DNA of 64,000 bases from Pyramidobacter piscolens (GCA_004558205.1 SFDM01000007.1:1-64000); one strand, 5' to 3'; counted from the stretch's first letter, positions 16,313-25,047 are shown. Notes: generated from the letters alone by a model not told the origin. Numbers and translations: made by a program.

Positions 16313-16948
16313 ATGTCTTTGGACATGACGATGATCAAGTTTGATGAAAAGGGGCTTGTGCCTGTGGTGGTGCAGGACGCGGTCACGGCGGAGGTGCTGA
16401 TGACGGCCTGGGCCAACGAGGAATCGCTGAGGCTGACGGCCCAGTCGGGGCAGCTCACGCTCTGGAGCCGCTCGCGCGGCAAACTGTGGCGCAAGGGCGA
16501 GGAAAGCGGCAACGTGATGGCCGTGAAGGAACTGCGCGTGGACTGCGACGGCGACACCCTGCTGGCGCTGGTGGAGCCCGCGGGACCGGCGTGCCACACG
16601 GGAGAGCGCACCTGCTTCTACCGCTCGCTCTGGGGCGCGGCCGATTCCACCGAGGGAACCTTTCTGGGCCGCCTGTACCGCTTCCTGCTGAAACGCAAGG
16701 ACGACAGCCCCGAGGAGAGCTACACGGCGCGGCTCATCGCCAGCGGGCACTCCCGCGTGGCCCAAAAGGTGGGCGAAGAGGGCGTCGAAACGGCGCTGGC
16801 CGCGGCAACGGGCGACAAGGGCGGCTTCCGCTATGAGGCGGCAGACCTGCTCTACCACCTGCTGGTCGCCTGCATCGACACGGGCGTGCCCATCGACGAG
16901 GTGCTTCGCGAGCTCGCGTCGCGCCACAAGGAGAAGCCCGCACAATGA
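16313..16948 (+). CDS. hisI: Bifunctional phosphoribosyl-AMP cyclohydrolase / phosphoribosyl-ATP pyrophosphatase
   Basis: 211 residues, a HisI-HisE fusion. The N-terminal cyclohydrolase (about 7-110) has WSRSRGKLWRKGE, DCDGDTLL and the zinc cysteines in ACHTGERTCFYRS. The C-terminal pyrophosphatase (about 118-205) is of the MazG-like fold with QKVGEEGVETALA and the acidic EAADLLYHLL. It carries out steps 2 and 3 of the pathway. GGAGG lies eight bases before the start. The stop overlaps the hisH start (ATGA). Confidence 0.95.
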   Translation: MSLDMTMIKFDEKGLVPVVVQDAVTAEVLMTAWANEESLRLTAQSGQLTLWSRSRGKLWRKGEESGNVMAVKELRVDCDGDTLLALVEPAGPACHTGERTCFYRSLWGAADSTEGTFLGRLYRFLLKRKDDSPEESYTARLIASGHSRVAQKVGEEGVETALAAATGDKGGFRYEAADLLYHLLVACIDTGVPIDEVLRELASRHKEKPAQ

Positions 16949-17562
16949 TAGCCGTCATCGATTACGGCGCCGGTAACCTGCAGAGCGTCTGCAACGCCCT
17001 GAAATTTCTGGGCTGCCCTCACGCTGTCACCGCGTCACCGGAGGAAATCCAGTCCGCCGACGGCGTGATCCTGCCCGGCGTGGGCGCTTTCGGCGCAGCC
17101 ATGGATGAGATCGGCCGCCGCGGCCTGACCGGCACGATCAGGGCGGCGGCCCTCAGCGGCAAACCTTTTTTGGGCATCTGCCTGGGTATGCAGCTTCTCT
17201 TTGAAAAGAGCGAGGAAAGCCCCGGCGTGGCGGGGCTCGGCGTGCTGCCCGGCGAAGTGCTTCTGTTCCCGAGCAAGGGCCTCAAGATCCCCCACATGGG
17301 CTGGAACTCCCTCAAGGTCAAGCCAGGAACCCGCCTGTTCTGCACGCTGCCGCCCGAGCCCTACCTGTACTTCGTCCATTCCTACTACGTCAAGGCCGCC
17401 GACCCGTCCTGCGTGGCCGCAGCCTGCGACTACGGCATTTCCTTCCACGCCGCCGTGGAGCAGCAGAACCTGTTCGGCTGCCAGTTCCATCCCGAAAAAA
17501 GCGCCGAGGCTGGCCGCGCTATTCTGCGCCGCTTCGTCGAACTGACGGGAGGTCTTCGCTGA
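16945..17562 (+). CDS. hisH: Imidazole glycerol phosphate synthase, glutaminase subunit
   Basis: 205 residues of class I glutamine amidotransferase. It releases ammonia from glutamine for HisF. Nucleophile Cys in LGICLGMQLLF (about residue 80) and the catalytic His/Glu in CQFHPEKS are present, together with DYGAGNLQSV at the N-terminus. It overlaps hisIE by four bases, and its stop shares a base with the hisF start, in keeping with the 1:1 HisH-HisF complex. Confidence 0.95.
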   Translation: MIAVIDYGAGNLQSVCNALKFLGCPHAVTASPEEIQSADGVILPGVGAFGAAMDEIGRRGLTGTIRAAALSGKPFLGICLGMQLLFEKSEESPGVAGLGVLPGEVLLFPSKGLKIPHMGWNSLKVKPGTRLFCTLPPEPYLYFVHSYYVKAADPSCVAAACDYGISFHAAVEQQNLFGCQFHPEKSAEAGRAILRRFVELTGGLR

Positions 17563-18320
17563 TGTATGCCCAGAGAATTATCCCCTGCCTCGACATCAAG
17601 GACGGACGGGTCGTCAAAGGCGTGAACTTCGTCAACCTGCGCGACGCCGGCGACCCCGTGGAATGCGCAAAAGCCTATGAAAAGGCCGGCGCCGACGAGA
17701 TCGTGTTTCTCGACATCACCGCCACCAGTGACGCGCGCGATACCGTGGCCGACCTAGTGCGGCGAGTAGCCTCCCAGGTGTTCATCCCCATCACCGTGGG
17801 CGGGGGAATCCGCTCCGCTGCGGACATCCGCTCCATTCTGCGCGCCGGCGCCGACAAGGTTTCGCTCAACTCTGCGGCCGTCAAAAACCCCGACCTGATC
17901 GCTCAGGGCGCCCAAGCCTTCGGAAGCCAGTGCATCGTGGTAGCCATCGACGCCAAAAGCCGCGGCAACGGAAGCTGGGAGGTCTATACCGCCGGAGGCC
18001 GTACGCCTACGGGGCTCGACGCCGTCCAATGGGCCGCACGGGCCGCGAAGCTGGGAGCCGGGGAAATCCTGCTGACCAGCATGGACAAGGACGGCACCAA
18101 GTCGGGCTACGACCTGGCCCTGACGCGCGCCATCAGCGACGAGCTGAACATCCCCGTCATCGCCTCGGGCGGTGCGGGAACCTGCGAGCACTTTTACGAC
18201 GCCTTCAAAGAAGGACACGCCGACGCCGTGCTCGCCGCGTCGCTCTTTCATTACAATGAAATCCCCATCCCCGCCCTGAAAAAATACCTGAGGGAACGGG
18301 GCGTTTCGGTCAGGCTTTAA
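17562..18320 (+). CDS. hisF: Imidazole glycerol phosphate synthase, cyclase subunit
   Basis: 252 residues, (beta/alpha)8 barrel related to HisA. It uses ammonia from HisH to convert PRFAR to imidazole glycerol phosphate and AICAR. Catalytic Asp in IIPCLDIKDGRVVKG (near 11) and in LLTSMDKDGTKSG (near 176); phosphate loops VGGGIRS and ASGGAGTCEH. The TGATG junction couples it to hisH. It is the last recognisable gene of the operon. No terminator or hisD follows within the next 200 bases. Confidence 0.95.
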   Translation: MYAQRIIPCLDIKDGRVVKGVNFVNLRDAGDPVECAKAYEKAGADEIVFLDITATSDARDTVADLVRRVASQVFIPITVGGGIRSAADIRSILRAGADKVSLNSAAVKNPDLIAQGAQAFGSQCIVVAIDAKSRGNGSWEVYTAGGRTPTGLDAVQWAARAAKLGAGEILLTSMDKDGTKSGYDLALTRAISDELNIPVIASGGAGTCEHFYDAFKEGHADAVLAASLFHYNEIPIPALKKYLRERGVSVRL

Positions 18321-18522
18321 TTCTCCGGGCTGAAAAACGATAGCAAAGGCCGTCCGCGGCGAGGCTTCAGGGGAACTCCAAGACCCCGGCGGGGCCATCC
18401 ATGAGCCGGCCCTTCCCGCGCAGCGACACAGCCAGCACTGCCGGCGGCAGCCTCGTGGTGAACGGCGGCGGCATCGTCCGACCGAGGAGTTGGATCACAC
18501 ATTTGAAGGGAGCAATTTCAAG

Positions 18523-19062
18523 ATGGCAAAAAAAGTGCTGATCGTCACGGGAAGCCCCCGCAAGGGCGGCAACACGGACATCCTGGCCGACGCCTTTGAA
18601 AAGGGCGCCAAAGAAGCGGGGCATGAAGTGGCCCGCATGAGCCTCTGCGGCAAACGCGTCAGCGGATGCCTGGCCTGCGATTACTGCGTTTCCCACGAAG
18701 GGCAGTGCGTGCAGAAGGACGACCTGCAGCCCATCCTCGCGGCCATGCGCCAGTCCGACGTGCTGGTCCTGGCCTCGCCGATCTATTTCTTCGGCCTGTC
18801 GGCCCAGATCTGTACGGTGCTCGACCGCCTCTACTCCAAAAACGGCAAGCCCTTCCCGATCACCGAGACAGCGCTGCTCCTGACCTACGCCGACACCGGC
18901 GACGAAGTCCCCCGCCCCGCGATCCTCCAGCACAGCGAGACCGCAGACTACATGGGCTGGAAAAACAAAGGCTGCGTCGCCGTAGGCGGCGTCTGGGAAA
19001 AGGGCGACATCAAAGGCAATCCGGCGCTGGCCCAGGCCGAAGAGCTGGGGCGCAGCCTCTAA
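18523..19062 (+). CDS. Flavodoxin-fold NAD(P)H-dependent FMN reductase-like protein
   Basis: 179 residues from ATG 18523 (GAAGGGAG upstream). The N-terminal GSPRKGGNTDIL is the phosphate loop of the flavodoxin/NADPH-FMN reductase superfamily; LASPIYFFGLSAQ is the second FMN loop. A cysteine cluster CLACDYCVSHEGQC followed by DD resembles the iron-sulfur flavoprotein/NADPH-dependent reductase group, so it may carry a metal centre or redox cysteines. Likely cytoplasmic redox enzyme; substrate unknown. It lies 200 bases after hisF and 70 before the YbaK gene, in the same orientation. Confidence 0.8.
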   Translation: MAKKVLIVTGSPRKGGNTDILADAFEKGAKEAGHEVARMSLCGKRVSGCLACDYCVSHEGQCVQKDDLQPILAAMRQSDVLVLASPIYFFGLSAQICTVLDRLYSKNGKPFPITETALLLTYADTGDEVPRPAILQHSETADYMGWKNKGCVAVGGVWEKGDIKGNPALAQAEELGRSL

Positions 19063-19133
19063 TTTTTGTACGAGACGTCCATTGACGCCGCGAACCTTTC
19101 CCGTCAAACTTGGCGAATAAAGGAGGCGGGACC

Positions 19134-19631
19134 ATGTATGACCGCGAAGCAGTGCTGGAACATCTGAAACAGCTGGGCGTCTCTTTTGAAGAGATCCGCC
19201 ACCCCGCGGTGTTCACCGTGGAGGAAATGGACAAACTGGGCATCAACCAGCAGGGCATGATCTGCAAAAACCTCTTCCTGCGCGACGCCAAGGGGAAGAA
19301 CCACTTTCTTGCCGTGGTCCGCGAGGACAAACGGGCCGACCTGAAATCACTGTCGGAAAAGCTGGGCTCGTCCCACTTGAGCTTCGCCTCGGAGGAACGG
19401 CTCATGAAGTACCTGGGGCTCACCAAGGGCTCGGTCACGCCGCTGGGCGTCCTCAACGATGAAGGCCGCGCCGTGACGGTGATCTTCGACAACGACCTGC
19501 GCTTCGAGAAAAGACTGGGCGTCCACCCCAACGACAACACCGCCACGCTCTGGATCTCCTTCGACGACTTGAAGCGCGTGGTGGAAAACCATGGCAACAA
19601 GATCGTCATGATGGGGTTCAGCAAGGAATAA
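19134..19631 (+). CDS. YbaK/ProX-type aminoacyl-tRNA deacylase
   Basis: 165 residues from ATG 19134 (AAAGGAGG upstream). The YbaK/prolyl-tRNA editing fold is seen in FTVEEMDKLG, CKNLFLRD, HFLAVVREDK, the conserved Lys region and GSVTPLGVLND. It resembles the stand-alone PrdX/ProX type that hydrolyses Ala- or Cys-tRNA(Pro) mischarged by prolyl-tRNA synthetase. A strong terminator follows at 19651. The PrdX version associated with proline reductase cannot be separated from the general one without its genomic context; no prd genes are here. Confidence 0.85.
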   Translation: MYDREAVLEHLKQLGVSFEEIRHPAVFTVEEMDKLGINQQGMICKNLFLRDAKGKNHFLAVVREDKRADLKSLSEKLGSSHLSFASEERLMKYLGLTKGSVTPLGVLNDEGRAVTVIFDNDLRFEKRLGVHPNDNTATLWISFDDLKRVVENHGNKIVMMGFSKE

Positions 19632-19650
19632 CCCCAAGAATACTCAAATA

Positions 19651-19704
19651 AGAGGGGAGCCTCTGCCGCACACAATGAAGCGCGGCAGAGGCTCCCCTCT
19701 TTTT
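19651..19704. terminator. Terminator between convergent YbaK and GNAT genes
   Basis: A long near-perfect stem (AGAGGGGAGCCTCTGCCGC with its complement) and TTTTTCC on the plus strand. Confidence 0.9.
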
Positions 19705-19714
19705 CCGTACAAAA

Positions 19715-20683
19715 CTATTGAATTGCGCCGCAGACAGCACGCGCCCGCGCGCTGTCGCGGCGGATCATGAAGATCAGGTAGCGGCCCAGCTCTTCGGGGA
19801 AGTCGACGCCTGCCAGGTCGGGAGCGCCGGCGGTCTTCGTCATGATGAGGGCGTCGGATCTTGGGCCGTTCCACAGGGGCGCAAGGCCGCAGAAATAGTA
19901 GCCCCGGCGGCGCAGTTCGGCCACGGCTTCGTTGTGCCACTCCACGTCCAGCGAGAGGAACACCTCCACAGGCTTGCCTTTCTGCTCCCAGCGGTCGAGG
20001 CAGGCGGCAAAGTCGGCGCCCGCGCGGGTCATGCTGAGGCGCAGAAGCTCTTCTTCGTCGCGGACGGTTCCCTCGGTGACGGCGCCCGCGGGACAGCTTC
20101 CGAAAGCAGGCTGGCAGACCCAGCTGGGGTGGAGCGAGGCGGTGATCATGGCGATCTCGGGGCCGTAGTCCACGGGCAGCCAGACTGTCCGTTTTTCCTG
20201 AGCGAAAAGCCTGAACGCCAGCAGCCGCGCTGGCCGGTTGGGAAGGGCCGGTTCGAGGGCCGACAAGACGTACCCGTTTTTTCTGAGCAGTCCCCAGGAG
20301 GGGCCGGGGGCGGGAACGTTGGCGTAGAGGGCGTCGCCCAGCTGCGCCGAGAAAAAGCGTTCCTGCCCCCAGGCTTCGCAGGCGCTGGCAATGCCGCCCT
20401 TTCTCGCTTCGGGCAGGACCATGCGCCGTCCTGAGCGGAACAGGCGGGCGTTGGGCGCGTCGCCGGCGAAAAAGCCGCTCATGCCGAGAGCCCGGTCCCC
20501 CTCGCGGGCCACCATGAGGAATAGGCCCCCGTGGACCATTTCAAGGATCGCGGCGGGATCGCGGAAGCGCGGGTCGTAGGCGTCGCCGTAGACCGATTTC
20601 ACCAGGTCGGGGATCAGGCGCTCGTCGCCGGGCTGAAAGGGGGAGATGTAGACGTGGCCGGCGCCGGGATTTTTCACGGGCAT
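19715..20683 (-). CDS. GNAT-family acetyltransferase-like protein
   Basis: 322 residues. The N-terminal half begins ISPFQPGDERLIPDLVKSVYGDAY and contains a beta-hairpin and LPEARKGGIASACEAW that match the acetyl-CoA site of the GNAT fold; the C-terminal half repeats a shorter LRRRGYYFCGLAPLW segment, suggesting a double-GNAT arrangement. Substrate unknown. AAGGAGG lies nine bases before the start, and the gene follows leuD by 15 bases, so it is probably part of the leuCD operon. Function in branched-chain metabolism is not implied by its sequence. Confidence 0.65.
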   Translation of the reverse strand: MPVKNPGAGHVYISPFQPGDERLIPDLVKSVYGDAYDPRFRDPAAILEMVHGGLFLMVAREGDRALGMSGFFAGDAPNARLFRSGRRMVLPEARKGGIASACEAWGQERFFSAQLGDALYANVPAPGPSWGLLRKNGYVLSALEPALPNRPARLLAFRLFAQEKRTVWLPVDYGPEIAMITASLHPSWVCQPAFGSCPAGAVTEGTVRDEEELLRLSMTRAGADFAACLDRWEQKGKPVEVFLSLDVEWHNEAVAELRRRGYYFCGLAPLWNGPRSDALIMTKTAGAPDLAGVDFPEELGRYLIFMIRRDSARARAVCGAIQ

Positions 20684-20698
20684 GGCAGTATGCCTCCT

Positions 20699-21202
20699 TT
20701 AGTCCCGCGCGTACTGCGCGCGCAGAAGCGGCTTGATTCCGCCGGCTTCGAGGATCTTGAGGGCGTAGTCGGTGATGGGCTCACAGGGAAGCTCCTCGCC
20801 GGTGGCCTCGTTTTTCAGGACTGAACGGGTCAGGTCCAGGGTCAGGCGGTCGCCCTTTTTCACGCGGGAGCTCACGCCGCGGCAGACCACCAGCGGAAGC
20901 CCCAGGTTTGTGGCGTTGCGGAAGAAGATGCGCGCGAAGGACTCGGCCACCACCGCGCCGGCTTTCACGGCCTTCAGGGTCACCGCCGCGTGCTCGCGGG
21001 AGGAGCCGCAGCCGAAGTTAGTCCCCGCCACGATCAGGTCGCCTGGCCGAAACTCCTTCACGAAGTCCGCGTCCACCCCTTCCATGGCGTGGCGGCCCAC
21101 GTCCTCGGGGTCGGTCTGGTCAAGGAAACGGCCGGGATAGATCTGGTCGGTGTCCACGTTGCCGCCGTACACAAAGGCGCGGCCTGTCAGAATTTTATCC
21201 AT
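20699..21202 (-). CDS. leuD: Isopropylmalate dehydratase-type small subunit (LeuD family)
   Basis: 167 residues, the swivel domain of aconitase-family hydro-lyases. GTNFGCGSSREHA is the substrate-contact signature; YGGNVDTDQIYPGRFL at the N-terminus is typical of the LeuD/homoaconitase small subunit. It forms a heterodimer with the large subunit encoded 12 bases upstream. The pair could serve leucine synthesis, or act on homocitrate or dimethylmalate. No leuA or leuB is in the window, so the substrate is not settled. Confidence 0.88.
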   Translation of the reverse strand: MDKILTGRAFVYGGNVDTDQIYPGRFLDQTDPEDVGRHAMEGVDADFVKEFRPGDLIVAGTNFGCGSSREHAAVTLKAVKAGAVVAESFARIFFRNATNLGLPLVVCRGVSSRVKKGDRLTLDLTRSVLKNEATGEELPCEPITDYALKILEAGGIKPLLRAQYARD

Positions 21203-21214
21203 CGGGATCCCTCC

Positions 21215-22462
21215 TTAAAGGTACGGCGCGGGATCGGTGATCTCGCCCGTCAGAGCCGCCGCGGCCACCGCCGCGGGCGAGCCCAGGAAGATCTTCGCTT
21301 CGGGGCTGCCCATGCGCCCCGGGAAATTGCGGCTGGAAGAGGTAATGCAGTTCTCGCCGGCGGCCAGCATCCCCTCGTGAGTGCCCAGACAGGCGGCACA
21401 GCCCGGCGTGACGAACGTCGCGCCGGCTTCCACGAGAGTCTGCATGACACCTCGTTTTATGGCCTCGAGGAGGACGCGCTGAGACGCGGGCACCACCACA
21501 AAGCGCGTGCCCTGCCTGACATGGCGGCCCTTGAGAATTTTCGCGGCGACCTCAAGGTCTTCGACTCGGCCGCCCGTGCAGGTGCCCAAAAAGGCCTGGT
21601 CGATCTTCGTGCCGGCACTGTGGGACAGGGGGAACACGTTATCCACGCTGTCGGGCTCGGCAATCTGAGGCTCCAGCGAGCTCACGTCGAAACGGTGCTC
21701 CGCCAGGTAAACATAATCGGGATCGGTCTCATAGACGGCGTAATCGGTGATCCCCTTTCCCTTCAGATAGGCAAAGGTCACCTCGTCGGGCTGGATCCAA
21801 GCGGTCTTCGCGCCGATCTCAGTGGTCATGTTGCACAGCGTCAGACGCTCCGACAGGGGCATGCGCTTCAGCGCCGCGCCGGCGAACTCAATCACCCTGT
21901 AGACGCCGTAGTCCGCGCCGAGCGCGCCTATGACGTGCAGAATGATGTCCTTGGCGAAGACGCCCCTGCGGGGTTCGCCGTCAAGGACGATCTTGATCAC
22001 CTCGGGAACGCGGAACCAGAGCTGGCCGGAGATCAGGATCGTGGCCATGTCGGTGGCCCCCACGCCGGTCCCGAAAGCGCCGAGGGCCCCGTGGGTAGTG
22101 GTGTGGGAGTCGGTGATGACCATCAGCCGCCCGGGACGGGAAAGGCCCTTATCCACGGCCACCTGATGGCAGACGCCCTGCTCCACGTCCATGACGCTGA
22201 TGCCCTGCTCGAGACAGAACCGGCGGAACTGCTTCTGGTTGGCGGCCTGCTGGATTGTGGAGGCCGGCGCGTAGTGGTCCATGAACATCACCACGTTCTG
22301 CGGCGAATGGACCTTTTTGCCGCCTACCTCGAAGAACGAGCGCACCGTCTGAAGATATAGGTCATTGATGCCGGCCACGTCGACGGCGCAGTTGACGATC
22401 TCACCAGCGCTCACCCTGGCGCGCCCCGCGTGAGCCGCGAGGATTTTTTCGGTTGCGTGCAT
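21215..22462 (-). CDS. leuC: Isopropylmalate dehydratase-type large subunit (LeuC family)
   Basis: 415 residues, shorter than the E. coli enzyme and typical of the archaeal/clostridial type shared with homoaconitase and dimethylmalate dehydratase. It carries the 4Fe-4S cluster: Cys in TCTGGR and two in PGCAACLG. VITDSHTTTHGALGAFGTGVG is the substrate loop, and SSSRNFPGRMG is the C-terminal aconitase signature. GGGGGAGA precedes the start. A 280-base leader with a candidate RNA fold lies between the promoter and this gene. Confidence 0.88.
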   Translation of the reverse strand: MHATEKILAAHAGRARVSAGEIVNCAVDVAGINDLYLQTVRSFFEVGGKKVHSPQNVVMFMDHYAPASTIQQAANQKQFRRFCLEQGISVMDVEQGVCHQVAVDKGLSRPGRLMVITDSHTTTHGALGAFGTGVGATDMATILISGQLWFRVPEVIKIVLDGEPRRGVFAKDIILHVIGALGADYGVYRVIEFAGAALKRMPLSERLTLCNMTTEIGAKTAWIQPDEVTFAYLKGKGITDYAVYETDPDYVYLAEHRFDVSSLEPQIAEPDSVDNVFPLSHSAGTKIDQAFLGTCTGGRVEDLEVAAKILKGRHVRQGTRFVVVPASQRVLLEAIKRGVMQTLVEAGATFVTPGCAACLGTHEGMLAAGENCITSSSRNFPGRMGSPEAKIFLGSPAAVAAAALTGEITDPAPYL

Positions 22463-22618
22463 AGTGTCTCCCCCTTTTTATTGGCAGATCCATAACTAAA
22501 GTCAAAAGATTGGAACGCGGCGGGCGCAAAGGCCGCGCAGAGCTTCGCGTTGAAATCTTCGCATCTTGCTGCTGAGGGCCCCTTTTTTTTGGATTGTTTC
22601 GCACTCCCCTGTTTTTAT

Positions 22619-22726
22619 CTCAAAGGAGAACCTGCCGTGCGGCTGTTCCGCGTCACTTCTTCCGCCGCCCTCGAGCTGAACAGCCGGCCAAGCCCAGAGA
22701 TTTCCATTGGGCTCAGCTCCTTTCAG
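22619..22726 (-). ncRNA. Structured leuC leader: candidate three-way-junction RNA
   Basis: On the minus strand CTGAAAGGAG (22717-22726) pairs 9/10 with CTCCTTTGAG (22619-22628) to close the domain. Inside are a hairpin AGCCCA/TGGGCT (22691-22713) and a longer one CGGCTGTTC/GAACAGCCG (22640-22686). This closed multibranch layout is what cis-regulatory aptamers look like. I could not match it to the T-box or any riboswitch class. The remainder of 22463-22618 holds a fragment of the CGCAAAG repeat (about 22510-22560) and no gene. Confidence 0.45.
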
Positions 22727-22750
22727 ATCGGATCGGCATTCCATAAAGAG

Positions 22751-22779
22751 ATTGTACAAGACTGTCTAAGCCAGCACAA
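22751..22779 (-). promoter_or_regulatory. Promoter of the leuCD operon
   Basis: On the minus strand TTGTGC (22774-22779), 17-base spacer, TACAAT (22751-22756). Transcription would start near 22744, placing the folded leader at the 5' end of the message. Confidence 0.7.
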
Positions 22780-22782
22780 GAA

Positions 22783-22832
22783 GCAAAAACAAAGGCGCCG
22801 TTGTCGAAAAAAAGCAGCTGACAACGGCGCCT
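22783..22832 (-). terminator. Terminator of the alkylsulfatase gene
   Basis: AGGCGCCGTTGTC pairs with GACAACGGCGCCT (22793-22832), followed on the minus strand by TTTGTTTTTGC. Confidence 0.85.
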
Positions 22833-22896
22833 CCTTTTATATCCCCATAATAGAGCCCAAGAGTTTTACGCCGGATTTAACGATCCGGCGGCTTCG

Positions 22897-24936
22897 TCAC
22901 GGTTCAACGATGTTGAAGGCCGCGGGCCCGGAGACCGGAAGCTGGTTCATATGCTCCGCCAGCAGCGTTGCCAGCTCCGCCTTGCCTTCCACTTTCATCG
23001 TCTTCGCCATCTCTTCCTGATTGTTGGTAATCAGATAGAACAGGGCGTTCTTCGGACAGGTGATGGAAACATCGGCCTTATCGGACAGCCTATCCTTGTA
23101 GACCAGCACCACGCCGCTCCTGATCCGCAGCATGTGGCGCTCGCCCACATCGGGCAGGTTCACGTTGACGGTGAAATCACAGTCTGCCAGGGCCTGCTTG
23201 TCCAGCAGAATCCCCATATAATCAAACATCATAGAGGCGGTCATTTCCAGCACCATGGAGCCTGTGTTCTTGGGCATCTTGGCCGCCTTGGCGCTGTTGC
23301 CATTCCTCAGCTCCAGCGCCGCCGTGAGGTAGGCGTTGCGCCACGGGCCCGATTCCGCCTGATAGCCCAGCTGTTCCAGCGCGTCGGCGCAGAGCAGCCG
23401 GGCGTCCCCGTTCTCAGGGTCGGCAAAGACGATGGTATTGGTGACCTCAGCCACCCACTGGTATTCGCCTGCATCGTAGTCCGCTTTCGCCATGCGCAGC
23501 GCTTTGTCAACATCGCCAAGGTATTTCACCCATTTTTTAGCGCTGTCGGAGGGCGCGAGGGGGTTGAGGTGAACCGGGTTCGCGTCGTACCAGCCCATGT
23601 ACTTCTGGTAGACAGCCTTCGAGTTATGAGCTACCGTGCCGTAGTACTGGCGGGTGTACCAGACTTGTGCCAAGGCTTTCGGCAGTTCGATCATATTGGA
23701 GATCTCGTCGGACCTATAGCCCTGATTGATGTAGGTCAGGGTCTGGTCGTTGATGAACTTGTACACCGCGGCGGTGTTGGCGAGGTAGTCTTTGATCACC
23801 TCGCTGCCCCAGTGCGGCCAGTTATGGGATTGGAAGGAGACGTGGGCTTTACCGCCGTAACGGGTGACCGTCTCGATGAGATAGTGCGCCCAGGCCGCGC
23901 CGTCGCGCACCTGCGCGCCTCGCAGCGTGTAGAGGTTGTGCAGCGTTCCGGTGCAGTTTTCCGCCACCCAGAGCGCCTTGAACTGCGGGAACCAGGTATT
24001 CATTTCCGCCGGGGCCTCGGTGCCGGGGGTCATCTGGAACTCCATTTCCACGTCGTCGACGGTGATGACCTCACCGGTCTTCTTGACTTCGTAGGTTGGC
24101 GCCAGGTATGACACGGTGCCGACGGACTGGCCCATGCCGATGCCCTGGGCCAGCTTGCCCTTCACGCCCGGCTCCAGCAGCACGCCGTACTGATAATTGG
24201 CGCGCCGTCCCATGGCTTTTCCGGCATAGACATTTTCCGAAATGGCGTGTTCGGCAAAGCCTTCGGGAACGATGATGGGAATCTTGCCGCTGGCAAGCTG
24301 CTCCGCAAGGGGCAAACGGACGTCCGCCGCGTCGCCGGCGCTCATCACGCCCAGAATGCCGCCGAAGTGGTCCACATGGGGATGGGAGATGACCACCGCC
24401 TTGACGGGAAAGCTGCCCAGGTTTTTCTCGATCAGCCCCATGGCGGCCTGGCTGCATTCCACGCTCATCAGCGGGTCAAAGAGGATCCAGCCCGTATCGC
24501 CCTTGATCACGGTCAGATTGGCCATATCGTAGCCGCGCACCTGATAAATGCCGTCACATACCTTAAACAGGCCGTAAGCGTGGTTGTTCTTCGTGTTTTC
24601 CCACAGGCTGGGGTTCGCGGTATCGGGAGCTTTCTCATAGTCTTCCAGGAAGCAATAGGCCTTCTGGCTCCAGATCACCTTGCCGTCCGCGTCGGTCAGT
24701 TCCAATGCCTCAGGGGCGTCGATCAGCCCGCGCAGGGCAAACTCCGCCTCACGTTTGTCGTCAAAGTCCAACAGGGAGTACATCTTGGCGTTCGCCCGCG
24801 CGGTATATTCGGTGGCAGGCTTGAGCTCCTTTGTCAGACCAAGGTTAGGGGACGTTCCGCCCTTTGGCACAGCAATGCTGACTGTAGAGGACAGGAGCAG
24901 CGCAACTACGAGAAGAACAGAAAAAATTCGTTTCAT
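22897..24936 (-). CDS. Exported alkylsulfatase (SdsA/linear primary-alkylsulfatase family)
   Basis: 679 residues from ATG 24936 (AAAGGAG, eight bases). A signal peptide covers about residues 1-23. The metallo-beta-lactamase domain (about 115-370) has the binuclear zinc motif SHPHVDH at 184-190, in the SdsA form with GG following. A helical dimerisation domain and a C-terminal SCP2-like domain (about 555-679), which binds the alkyl chain, complete the family's architecture and usual length. It hydrolyses alkyl sulfates such as dodecyl sulfate to alcohol and sulfate. With a signal peptide it acts in the periplasm. No sulfate-use genes are adjacent; it has its own terminator. Confidence 0.9.
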   Translation of the reverse strand: MKRIFSVLLVVALLLSSTVSIAVPKGGTSPNLGLTKELKPATEYTARANAKMYSLLDFDDKREAEFALRGLIDAPEALELTDADGKVIWSQKAYCFLEDYEKAPDTANPSLWENTKNNHAYGLFKVCDGIYQVRGYDMANLTVIKGDTGWILFDPLMSVECSQAAMGLIEKNLGSFPVKAVVISHPHVDHFGGILGVMSAGDAADVRLPLAEQLASGKIPIIVPEGFAEHAISENVYAGKAMGRRANYQYGVLLEPGVKGKLAQGIGMGQSVGTVSYLAPTYEVKKTGEVITVDDVEMEFQMTPGTEAPAEMNTWFPQFKALWVAENCTGTLHNLYTLRGAQVRDGAAWAHYLIETVTRYGGKAHVSFQSHNWPHWGSEVIKDYLANTAAVYKFINDQTLTYINQGYRSDEISNMIELPKALAQVWYTRQYYGTVAHNSKAVYQKYMGWYDANPVHLNPLAPSDSAKKWVKYLGDVDKALRMAKADYDAGEYQWVAEVTNTIVFADPENGDARLLCADALEQLGYQAESGPWRNAYLTAALELRNGNSAKAAKMPKNTGSMVLEMTASMMFDYMGILLDKQALADCDFTVNVNLPDVGERHMLRIRSGVVLVYKDRLSDKADVSITCPKNALFYLITNNQEEMAKTMKVEGKAELATLLAEHMNQLPVSGPAAFNIVEP

Positions 24937-25047
24937 GTGAAAGTCTCCTTTCCTAATTATAGAATGGCAAAGGATGGCGCTGGTATTCAGCGTCATCTTT
25001 CTCCCGTTTTAGATGTTTCTTAATAGTTGTCCCCAGCTGAAGGAATA

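Noticed and set aside
18321..18522. Riboswitch or gene remnant before the flavoprotein gene
   Set aside because: GC-rich sequence with short frames but no conserved motif, closed stem system or promoter that I could support.
22463..22744. T-box or leucine attenuator upstream of leuC
   Set aside because: I could not find the T-box GGTGG...CCGCG antiterminator element nor a terminator with U-run before leuC.
22502..22759. 85-codon leader frame before leuC
   Set aside because: Its ATG overlaps the predicted -10 box, no ribosome site, and no run of leucine codons as in an attenuator peptide.
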